Origin: Methylotenera_A sp046594885
GTDB lineage: Bacteria; Pseudomonadota; Gammaproteobacteria; Burkholderiales; Methylophilaceae
NCBI GenBank assembly: GCA_046594885.1
Contig: JBKJRD010000086.1
Location: forward strand, 1-6,320
Reading direction: 5' to 3'
DNA: 6,320 nt
The first letter of the stretch is position 1, and each line of letters starts with the position of its first letter. Positions 1 to 5,884 of this stretch are shown in pieces. A program made the translations under genes and the position numbers. A model generated the notes under the pieces. That model worked only from the letters and a program-made list of their open reading frames with translations, searched no databases and was not told the origin of the DNA.

Positions 1-79
1 CCAAAACCAAGCGCAGCACGCCATGCGCTGCAGGATGCTGCGGGCCAAAGTTCATGGTGTAATTTCTAATTTCGGCCAT
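1..79 (-). CDS. nuoD: NADH-quinone oxidoreductase subunit D, N-terminal fragment (runs off the window)
   Basis: Only the first 26 or so codons are present; the gene continues beyond base 1. The readable start is [20 protein letters not shown], the highly conserved opening of the 49-kDa (NuoD) subunit of proton-pumping complex I, with the family motif [11 protein letters not shown]. NuoD lies in the peripheral arm at the quinone-binding site, next to NuoB. The ATG at 77-79 is preceded by AAAGG at 88-92 with an 8-base spacing, which supports this start. The gene overlaps the end of nuoC by 14 bases, so translation of the two is probably coupled. C and D are separate genes here, unlike the fused nuoCD of Escherichia coli. 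Confidence 0.95.
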
Positions 80-686
80 TTGAATAACCTTTATCGTGAT
101 GTACACCTTCTTCACGAATCACACGCGGTACATTGTTACGCATCTCGATTGAAACTGGCTGGTAAATAACCCGTTGCTGTTCAGGGTCGTAACGCATTTC
201 AACGTTACCAATCATCGGGAAATCTTTGCGGAAAGGATGACCTACAAAGCCATAGTCGGTTAAAAGCCTGCGTAAATCGGGATGATTTTCAAACATTAAA
301 CCATATAAATCAAAGGCTTCACGCTCAAACCAATTGGCTGCTGGCCATATTTCTACCAGCGTGGGTAATACAGGAAAGTCATCATCTTGTGCAAACACAC
401 GCAAGCGCACACGGTGATTTTTACTGACAGACAATAAATGCAAAACAACGGCATAGCGCGCGCCTTGCCATAAACCATCAGCATAATCGCTATAATCTAC
501 GCCACACAAATCGATCAATTGCTCAAATTTCAGTTCTACGTGGTCGCGCAATTTAGTGCAAATGGCAATGTAATTATCGGCTTTACATTCAATGGTAATT
601 TCATCTAAGGCAATGTTTAATTGCGTGATTTGTTCACCTAGGGCAAGCTTAAGCTGAGCAGATAATTGATCGAGTTTGAGTGACAT
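66..686 (-). CDS. nuoC: NADH-quinone oxidoreductase subunit C (30 kDa)
   Basis: This encodes a 206-residue NuoC, a peripheral-arm subunit of respiratory complex I that packs against NuoD and NuoB and carries no cofactor. The family signature is clear at residues 121-145: ERE, then DLYGLMF, then HPDLRRLL. It is followed by GHPFRKDFP at 149-157, the typical end of the conserved domain. The open frame extends upstream to 887, but that extension lies inside nuoB and is not NuoC-like. The ATG at 684-686 starts a normal-length protein ([10 protein letters not shown]) and sits 5 bases after the nuoB stop. No good Shine-Dalgarno is seen, so coupling to nuoB translation is likely. Soluble protein with no membrane segments. 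Nothing is missing compared with betaproteobacterial homologues of about 200 residues. Confidence 0.95.
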
Positions 687-691
687 AGGAT

Positions 692-1168
692 TTATCGGGC
701 AATCGTATTGGTACGGCGTATTTTTTTCTGCAGCTGAATAATGCCGTACAACAAAGCCTCGGCCGTTGGCGGACAACCTGGCACATACACATCTACTGGC
801 ACAATACGGTCGCAACCGCGAACTACCGCATAAGAGTAATGATAATAGCCGCCACCATTGGCGCAGCTTCCCATTGAAATCACCCAACGTGGCTCAGCCA
901 TCTGGTCATACACTTTGCGTAAGGCTGGCGCCATTTTATTCACCAAGGTACCCGCTACAATCATCACGTCTGATTGTCTGGGGCTAGGCCTAAACACGAT
1001 ACCGAAGCGATCTAAATCGTAACGCGAAGCGCCTGCATGCATCATCTCAACTGCACAGCAAGCTAAACCAAAAGTCATCGGCCATAATGAACCAGTACGC
1101 GTGTAGTTAATCACGGTATCTAGCGTGGTGGTGACAAAACCTTTTTCTAAAACGCCTTCCAAGCTCAT
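692..1168 (-). CDS. nuoB: NADH-quinone oxidoreductase subunit B, iron-sulfur cluster N2 protein
   Basis: This is a 158-residue NuoB (PSST) subunit of complex I, which holds the terminal [4Fe-4S] cluster N2 that passes electrons to quinone. The cluster ligands are visible: the tandem cysteines C37 and C38 in FGLACCAVEMMH, C102 in MGSCANGGGYY, and C132 in VPGCPPTAEALLYG. The substrate-channel region GASRYDLDRFG (46-56) and FRPSPRQSDVM (59-69) is intact. The ATG at 1166-1168 gives the short betaproteobacterial form. Only a weak GGA precedes it, and its first base is the last base of the palindromic repeat in the nuoA-nuoB gap. It is separated from nuoA by 118 bases and from nuoC by 5. No sign of damage. 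Confidence 0.96.
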   Translation of the reverse strand: MSLEGVLEKGFVTTTLDTVINYTRTGSLWPMTFGLACCAVEMMHAGASRYDLDRFGIVFRPSPRQSDVMIVAGTLVNKMAPALRKVYDQMAEPRWVISMGSCANGGGYYHYSYAVVRGCDRIVPVDVYVPGCPPTAEALLYGIIQLQKKIRRTNTIAR

Positions 1169-1176
1169 AGTGCATC

Positions 1177-1271
1177 CATTTGAAAATCACGTCTGGCGGC
1201 GTTGCTTATGCCTTGTCGTACTAATCGTACTGCCTGTGGCAAAGCGCCTTGCCAGCCACGATTTTGAAATG
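1177..1271. repeat. Imperfect palindrome of 95 bp between nuoA and nuoB (dispersed-repeat candidate)
   Basis: The outer 12 bases CATTTGAAAATC (1177-1188) pair with GATTTTGAAATG (1260-1271) at 11 of 12 positions. The arms go on inward with CTGGCGGCGTTGC (1193-1205) against GCAAAGCGCCTTGCCAG (1239-1255), allowing small bulges. The centre holds GTACTAATCGTAC (1218-1230). In nuo mRNA this would fold into a long hairpin between the nuoA stop and the nuoB start. It encodes nothing convincing. Its defined ends and palindromic form suggest a REP- or MITE-type mobile intergenic repeat. No second copy is seen in this window, so membership of a repeat family is inferred. It may modulate the ratio of nuoA to nuoB expression or protect mRNA ends. 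Confidence 0.7.
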
Positions 1272-1286
1272 AATTCAAAAAGACAG

Positions 1287-1643
1287 TTAATCCCATTCCA
1301 GCGCGCCCTTCATCCACTCGTACACAAAGCCAACCACTAGCACGAATAAAAATAGCATCATGGCTAGAAAACCAGCCAAGCCGATTTCTTGCAACACAAC
1401 TGCCCACGGGAATAAAAACGCGATTTCTAAATCGAACAAAATAAATAGAATGGCGACCAGATAATAACGCACATCAAACTTCATACGCGCATCTTCAAAG
1501 GCTTCAAACCCGCATTCATAGGGCGAATTTTTTTCGCTATCTGGCCTGCTGGGGGAAACGATTTTACCGATGACAAGTGGCCCAAGACCAACGGCCAAGC
1601 CCACTAAGATAAATAACAAGATTGGAAAGTAATTTTCCAGCAC
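1287..1643 (-). CDS. nuoA: NADH-quinone oxidoreductase subunit A (membrane)
   Basis: This encodes a 118-residue NuoA, a small membrane subunit of complex I at the junction of the membrane and peripheral arms. Three hydrophobic helices are visible at about residues 7-27, 60-80 and 87-108. The conserved first loop contains PYECGFEAF (41-49), including the quinone-site cysteine, followed by KFDVRYY and then FDLEIAFLFPW (70-80) with the conserved acidic pair. The start is GTG at 1641-1643, giving MLENYFPILLF, the usual NuoA N-terminus. It is supported by AGGAA 6 bases upstream. It is the first gene of the operon, which then runs nuoB-nuoC-nuoD. Normal length and no defects. Confidence 0.95.
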   Translation of the reverse strand: MLENYFPILLFILVGLAVGLGPLVIGKIVSPSRPDSEKNSPYECGFEAFEDARMKFDVRYYLVAILFILFDLEIAFLFPWAVVLQEIGLAGFLAMMLFLFVLVVGFVYEWMKGALEWD

Positions 1644-1649
1644 AGAAAC

Positions 1650-1654
1650 TTCCT
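1650..1654 (-). promoter_or_regulatory. Ribosome binding site of nuoA (supports the GTG start)
   Basis: Read on the minus strand this is AGGAA, followed by 6 bases (GTTTCT) and then GTG. It is the best Shine-Dalgarno match near the nuoA start and supports the rare GTG codon as the true initiator. Confidence 0.75.
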
Positions 1655-1779
1655 AACAAGGTTTGTAACAGGATTTTGATGGTTTAGCTTTTGACTTAAC
1701 AATCAAACTTAACGCATTTTTTAGATTAACTTTTTTTATTTGTGTTTAATTTAATTAAATGGCGCTCTAAATTTTTTAC

Positions 1780-1860
1780 TGGTGCCGACGGAGAGAATCT
1801 GAAAGCCACTCCGAAAACATCATATTAATCATATTATTCAATAACTTACACCACTTTGGT
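1780..1860 (-). pseudogene. Possible decayed tRNA-Leu gene; the 3' end is best preserved
   Basis: On the minus strand, 1780-1793 reads CTCCGTCGGCACCA. It has the form of a tRNA 3' end: a GC-rich 7-base acceptor strand CGTCGGC, discriminator A and encoded CCA. Just upstream are TTCAGATT, resembling a T loop, and AGTGGCTTTCAG, resembling the variable-arm region of bacterial tRNA-Leu. About 80 bases upstream is AAAGTGGTG, resembling the start of tRNA-Leu (acceptor strand, then TGGTG). The 5' acceptor strand does not pair properly with CGTCGGC, and no anticodon stem is recognisable, so it cannot be a functional tRNA. A tRNA-Leu gene upstream of nuoA is a known arrangement in betaproteobacteria, which strengthens the reading. 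It could alternatively be only the 3' fragment left at an integration site, or chance similarity. Confidence 0.35.
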
Positions 1861-2111
1861 GCGCGTTTATGTATTTCACGACGTGCCACTAAGCCTGATC
1901 ACTTAACACAGTCTCGAAGTGAGCATTATAAACTAAAGTTCTAAATAATGACCTGTCGTCTGACGTAAAATTTTCATGTAAGTTCGAGTCTCTATATTTA
2001 AGTTATCGTCAAATGTGCGATTACCTTCGTAGACTTGCAATATATGATTAGGTTTATTAAAGTAAGCAAACTTCAAAAGTTATTAAGTTATAAATTTCTT
2101 CTTTCATAGTG

Positions 2112-2141
2112 TTTAATAGTAGCCAAATATTTTGATATTAT
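2112..2141 (+). promoter_or_regulatory. Candidate promoter of the EAL-lyase-ligase operon
   Basis: TTTAAT (2112-2117) and TATTAT (2136-2141) are separated by 18 bases, about 68 bases upstream of the EAL start codon. The -10 match is fair and the -35 match weak. In such AT-rich DNA several alternatives exist, so this is only the best of several candidates. Confidence 0.25.
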
Positions 2142-2198
2142 CGGAAATTGAATTAATTGATTTATATTGTTAATTATAAAATGGTTTTTTGAATTGTT

Positions 2199-2202
2199 AG
2201 GA
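2199..2202 (+). promoter_or_regulatory. Ribosome binding site deciding the EAL gene start
   Basis: AGGA lies 6 bases upstream of the ATG at 2209. It favours this start over the in-frame TTG at 2167, which would add 14 residues and has no such site. Confidence 0.65.
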
Positions 2203-2208
2203 TTTGGT

Positions 2209-3009
2209 ATGACACAAAAGGAACACTTTTTACCTGTTGGATGTAAAGAATGTAGAGATAAAACAAAACTGGGCATTGATTTTACGATGGCATTTCAGCC
2301 GATTGTCGATGTATCTAATAATTCCATTTTTGGTTACGAAGCATTGGTGAGGGGTGTTAATAATGAGGGAGCGCAATTCATACTATCGCAATTAAATGAC
2401 AGCAATCGATACAGGTTTGATCAGGCGATTCGCGTTAAAGCGATTGATTTAGCAAAACGCTTAAATTTACAAGGCATGTTGAGCATTAACTTTATGCCTA
2501 ATGCTGTTTATAGAGCAGAAACCTGCATTCGCGCCACCTTAGAGGCGGCTGCAGAGATGCAATTTCCCACTAATCGTATTATGTTTGAGGTGACCGAAGG
2601 CGAAAAAGTCATTGATAACGATCATTTATGCAATATTTTCAAAGAATATAAAAAGCACAACTTTACAACGGCTATTGACGATTTTGGTGCCGGTTATGCG
2701 GGCTTGAATTTACTGGCCGATTGGCAACCCGATATCATTAAACTTGATATGTCTTTAACGCGAAACGTTAACAGCGACCGCGTGCGACGTGCTTTGGTTT
2801 TTGGAATTATCTCAATCTGCAAAGAGCTGGATATTAAAGTGATAGCTGAGGGAATTGAAACAATTGAAGAGTGTTTAACCTTGGTGGATGAAGGGGTGAC
2901 CTTGTTTCAAGGCTATCTTTTTGCCAGGCCTGGTTTTGAAAGTTTACCGATTGTGAATGCTGAAGTTTGGCCCATGGTTAAAAACCGCCGCACAAAAGAC
3001 CGCCGTTAA
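2209..3009 (+). CDS. Stand-alone EAL-domain cyclic-di-GMP phosphodiesterase
   Basis: This 266-residue cytoplasmic protein is almost entirely one EAL domain, which hydrolyses c-di-GMP to linear pGpG. The catalytic set appears complete: EALVR (44-48), N94 in SINFMP, E127 in FEVTE, DDFGAGY (157-163), K178 in IIKLD, E214 in AEGIET, and Q234 in FQGYLFARP. It is therefore predicted to be an active enzyme rather than a degenerate c-di-GMP receptor. No sensory PAS, BLUF, GAF or receiver domain and no membrane segment is present. The short N-terminus carries two cysteines (C12 and C15 in GCKEC), the only possible sensory or metal feature. The C-terminus is basic (KNRRTKDRR). It lies 35 bases upstream of the ammonia-lyase gene on the same strand, so co-transcription is likely and input probably comes from a partner protein. 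Start chosen by AGGA at 2199. Confidence 0.92.
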   Translation: MTQKEHFLPVGCKECRDKTKLGIDFTMAFQPIVDVSNNSIFGYEALVRGVNNEGAQFILSQLNDSNRYRFDQAIRVKAIDLAKRLNLQGMLSINFMPNAVYRAETCIRATLEAAAEMQFPTNRIMFEVTEGEKVIDNDHLCNIFKEYKKHNFTTAIDDFGAGYAGLNLLADWQPDIIKLDMSLTRNVNSDRVRRALVFGIISICKELDIKVIAEGIETIEECLTLVDEGVTLFQGYLFARPGFESLPIVNAEVWPMVKNRRTKDRR

Positions 3010-3044
3010 AGGACTAGCAACTGTAGCTTTTCTACTCTAAATGC

Positions 3045-4637
3045 ATGGCCGATTACACCCCATCGCCTTGTAATGTATCCAATATGACAAATGCCTTTGT
3101 AAGCTCCCATAACCAAACCATAAGCATTGATGATGGCTTAATGTCGATAGATGACGTAATTAATATTGTTGAAAATTTAGTCAGAATTTCGCTTTCCGAT
3201 GATGCTAATTATCAAGCTTTTATTAAGCGCGGCGCTGATTTTGTCATGCAAATTTTAGCCGATGGTCAGCCTGTTTATGGTATTAATACTGGCTTAGGCG
3301 ATTCTTGCGAAGTAATTATCCCAGATGATTTAGCATTGGCCCTTTCTAGGAATTTATACACCTATCATGGCTGCGGCTTAGGCCAGCAGTTCACCAACAA
3401 ACAAGTTAGAGCCATTATGGCGGTGCGTATTACATCTTTGGCTAAAGGGTATTCTGGCGTGAGGCCGTTATTGTTGCAGCAATTAGTGGCTTTTTTAAAT
3501 AACGACATTAGCCCAATCATTCCATCAGAAGGCTCAGTTGGGGCCAGCGGTGATTTAACCCCGTTGTCGTATTTGGCAGCAACGCTATGTGGTGAGCGCG
3601 AAGTGATGTATCAACAGCAGCGTATGCAAGCGCAAACGGCATTAAGTTTATCAGGCTTGCAGCCGCTAACGCTGCAGCCAAAAGAGGCGCTAGCGTTGAT
3701 GAACGGTACCTCTGTGATGACTGCCCTTGCCTGCGAAGCATATAAAAGAGCGCAATATCTAGTGCAGCTTGCCACCAGAATTACATCTATGGCATCTTAT
3801 TCGCTAGATGGTAACGCTAAGCATTTTGACGAATTTTTATTCTCACTAAAACCACATGCCGGCCAACAGTGTGTGGCTAAATGGATACGCGAAGATTTGA
3901 TTATTGATGACTATATTAATAGTAGTCGCATTCAAGATCGCTATTCAATCCGGTGTGCGCCGCATATTATTGGGGTGCTGGCCGATGCGCTACAATGGAT
4001 GAAAACCGACATTGAGCATGAATTAAATAGCGTTAACGATAATCCCATTATTGATGCCGAAAATAAAAAAATCCTTCACGGCGGTCATTTTTACGGCGGC
4101 CATATTGCTTTTGTGATGGATAGCTTGAAAAATCAAGTGGCGAATATGGCCGATATGCTTGATAGACAATTGGCCTTGTTAGTAGACACTCGATACAGCA
4201 ATGGTTTGCCTGCTAATCTGTCTGGGTGTAATGGCGCAACCAGTGCCATTAATCACGGCTTAAAAGGCTTGCAGATTAGCGTAAGCGCTTGGACGGCAGA
4301 AGCCTTAAAGCTAACTATGCCGGCTTCCGTTTTTTCACGCTCTACCGAATGCCATAACCAAGACAAAGTAAGCATGGGCACCATTGCCAGCCGCGATTGC
4401 TTACGCGTTTTACAGCTAACCGAGCAAGTGGCCGCCGCCATGTTAATCGCCGTGCATCAGGGCGTGCTACTAAGATTGCAATGCCCACAAAAAGCCACAC
4501 TGCACGCTAATTTGCACAATATGCTGCAATCGTTGTCACCACATATTGCCTTTATTGAAGAAGATCGCGCCTTACAGCCGGATTTAGAAAAGTTGATTGT
4601 TCAAATACAGCAACGTGCTTGGCCGTTATATTCTTAA
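3045..4637 (+). CDS. MIO-dependent aromatic amino acid ammonia-lyase, probably tyrosine ammonia-lyase
   Basis: This 530-residue member of the histidine/phenylalanine/tyrosine ammonia-lyase family forms its MIO electrophile from A167-S168-G169 within GSVGASGDLTPLSYLA. Other active-site landmarks are Y78 in YGINTGLG, N220 in NGTSVM, QDRYSIRCAPH (297-307, with Y300 and R303), NDNPII (331-336), GGHFYGGH (346-353) and CHNQDKVSMGT (436-446). The substrate-selectivity pair, Ser-His in histidine lyases and Phe-Leu in plant phenylalanine lyases, reads Y107-H108 in NLYTYHGCGLG. This argues against histidine as substrate. The NQD motif and the adjacent coumarate-ligase-like gene favour tyrosine, giving p-coumarate and ammonia. 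Phenylalanine lyase or a tyrosine aminomutase remains possible. There are no hut genes nearby. The start is uncertain: ATG 3045 or ATG 3084, neither with a good Shine-Dalgarno; an AAAGGA at 3008 is too far away. Confidence 0.85.
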   Translation: MADYTPSPCNVSNMTNAFVSSHNQTISIDDGLMSIDDVINIVENLVRISLSDDANYQAFIKRGADFVMQILADGQPVYGINTGLGDSCEVIIPDDLALALSRNLYTYHGCGLGQQFTNKQVRAIMAVRITSLAKGYSGVRPLLLQQLVAFLNNDISPIIPSEGSVGASGDLTPLSYLAATLCGEREVMYQQQRMQAQTALSLSGLQPLTLQPKEALALMNGTSVMTALACEAYKRAQYLVQLATRITSMASYSLDGNAKHFDEFLFSLKPHAGQQCVAKWIREDLIIDDYINSSRIQDRYSIRCAPHIIGVLADALQWMKTDIEHELNSVNDNPIIDAENKKILHGGHFYGGHIAFVMDSLKNQVANMADMLDRQLALLVDTRYSNGLPANLSGCNGATSAINHGLKGLQISVSAWTAEALKLTMPASVFSRSTECHNQDKVSMGTIASRDCLRVLQLTEQVAAAMLIAVHQGVLLRLQCPQKATLHANLHNMLQSLSPHIAFIEEDRALQPDLEKLIVQIQQRAWPLYS

Positions 4638-4648
4638 ATATTCAACAC

Positions 4649-5878
4649 ATGATTAAGCCATGGTTTAACTATCCGCCGCAATTACAAAGTTATGTGATGG
4701 ATTTGATATTGGCTGAGCTTTCCAGCTTACGCCAAGGTATGCAATCACCCGCTTTTAGCGCACCCAATATAACATTGGATGAATCAGGTTTAAATGCCGA
4801 TTCGTTAGAAATCATGGCCTTATCCATCGCTTTATCGCGTAGCATTCATTTAGAAAATAGTGAAACTGACGATAATCTATTCAATAAAGCTTGGCTGGCC
4901 GATTGGATAGCCATTTCACTTAAAAACTTAACTCATTCATCGGCACAAATTTCATTTAAATCGTCTGGCAGCGTGGGCTTAAAAAAATACCACACTCATT
5001 CGCTGGCGCTGCTAGAGCAAGAGGCCGAATTTTTAGGCCAATTATTTAAAGGCCGCAAACGCATTTTAAGAGCCGTGCCATCGCATCATATTTATGGCTT
5101 TATTTTTACCGTTTTGCTGCCGCGCTATTTGGGCGATTCCGTTGAAGTGATTGATTTGTGCGGCTTATCCTTTAATAGAATCCAAACTTCATTACAACCG
5201 GGCGATTTGATGATTGCTTACCCCGAATTTTGGCAGTTTTGCGATGAATCCAACATGCATTTTGCAAGCGATATTATTGGTATCAATTCATCTGGCCCTT
5301 GCCCAGAGCAGGTTGGAGTTAATCTGCTTGATAAAGGCTTATCTGGATTTTATGAAATATATGGTGCATCCGAAACGGCTGGCATAGGTTGGAAAAGTCA
5401 TTCTTTATCCGCTTATAACTTATTCCCATTTTGGCAAAAAATCGAATCAACCACCAAAATTAATCGCAAGCTTGAGGATGGGCATTTTAAAACTTACCGA
5501 TTGCAAGATAATTTAGAGTGGATTTCTCCAACTCAATTTAGCTTAAAAGGCCGCAAAGATGAAGTAGTACAAGTGGGCGGCATCAATGTTTCATTAGCGC
5601 TAGTGCGCGAAAAATTGATGAAGCACACTTTAATAAAAGAGGCAGCAGTGAGAATGATGCGGCCTGAAGAAGGTGCGAGATTAAAAGCGTTTATTGTGCT
5701 GAAAGAAGTTGATATAAATAATGCTGAGCAAGACGATTTGCACATTCAGTTTATTCATAAGGAAATTGAGCACTACATAAACCAAAACTTTAGTACCGCT
5801 GAACGCCCAAAATCCATTACCTACGGCTGCGAATTACCCCTTAATAAGATGGGCAAAAGCAACGATTGGCTTATTTAA
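4649..5878 (+). CDS. Short AMP-binding ligase, 4-coumarate-CoA ligase type, with ACP-like N-terminus
   Basis: This is a 409-residue ANL-superfamily enzyme, much shorter than the usual 500-550. It probably activates p-coumarate made by the upstream lyase, through an acyl-adenylate, to a CoA or carrier thioester. Visible motifs are the phosphate loop SSGSVGLKK (105-113), SHHIYGF (145-151), YGASETAG (238-245), a YRTGD-like YRLQD (283-287), LKGRKDEVVQVGG (299-311), and PLNKMGK (397-403) ending in the expected catalytic lysine. The first 90 or so residues do not resemble the normal ANL start. They resemble an acyl carrier protein, with LNADSLEIMAL around S52. The ATG at 4649 lies 11 bases after the lyase stop; an in-frame TTG at 4619 would overlap the lyase. 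Length and partnership fit the short coumarate ligases found with photoactive yellow protein genes. Aryl polyene ligases are an alternative. Confidence 0.8.
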   Translation: MIKPWFNYPPQLQSYVMDLILAELSSLRQGMQSPAFSAPNITLDESGLNADSLEIMALSIALSRSIHLENSETDDNLFNKAWLADWIAISLKNLTHSSAQISFKSSGSVGLKKYHTHSLALLEQEAEFLGQLFKGRKRILRAVPSHHIYGFIFTVLLPRYLGDSVEVIDLCGLSFNRIQTSLQPGDLMIAYPEFWQFCDESNMHFASDIIGINSSGPCPEQVGVNLLDKGLSGFYEIYGASETAGIGWKSHSLSAYNLFPFWQKIESTTKINRKLEDGHFKTYRLQDNLEWISPTQFSLKGRKDEVVQVGGINVSLALVREKLMKHTLIKEAAVRMMRPEEGARLKAFIVLKEVDINNAEQDDLHIQFIHKEIEHYINQNFSTAERPKSITYGCELPLNKMGKSNDWLI

Positions 5879-5884
5879 AAACCT

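Larger units (their letters stand above)
1644..2208. other. AT-rich intergenic region between divergent nuoA and the EAL gene
   Basis: This 565-base stretch separates the minus-strand nuo operon from the plus-strand EAL operon, so promoters for both should lie here. No open frame in it looks like a protein. It contains a probable tRNA-Leu relic (1780-1860), within which the 9-base unit ATCATATTA occurs twice in tandem (1819-1836). A small hairpin CACCA-CTT-TGGTG lies at 1849-1861. I could not place a convincing nuo promoter: the part next to nuoA is rich in A and T runs with many weak matches. The base composition is clearly more AT-rich than the flanking genes, typical of decayed or non-coding DNA. 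Confidence 0.6.

Noticed and set aside
692..887. N-terminal extension of the nuoC frame, which would give a 273-residue protein
   Set aside because: It lies inside nuoB in another frame, is not NuoC-like, and the ATG at 686 gives the normal length.
1165..1407. 80-codon minus-strand open frame covering the nuoA-nuoB gap
   Set aside because: Half of it is a shadow of nuoA and the rest translates the palindromic repeat; no start signal and no recognisable protein.
1981..1993. AGTTCGAGTCTCT, resembling a tRNA T arm on the plus strand
   Set aside because: It is not followed by an acceptor strand or CCA, and no D or anticodon arm precedes it; chance match.
3021..3033. Small inverted repeat GTAG-CTTTT-CTAC between the EAL and lyase genes
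   Set aside because: A 4-base stem is too short to call a regulatory hairpin or terminator.
3045..4637. Assignment of the lyase as histidine ammonia-lyase (HutH)
   Set aside because: The Ser-His selectivity pair and the hut neighbours are missing; the Tyr-His pair, the NQD motif and the adjacent coumarate-type ligase favour an aromatic substrate.
4619..4648. Upstream TTG start of the ligase overlapping the lyase end
   Set aside because: The ATG at 4649 is a better codon, avoids the overlap and keeps the carrier-like N-terminus intact.
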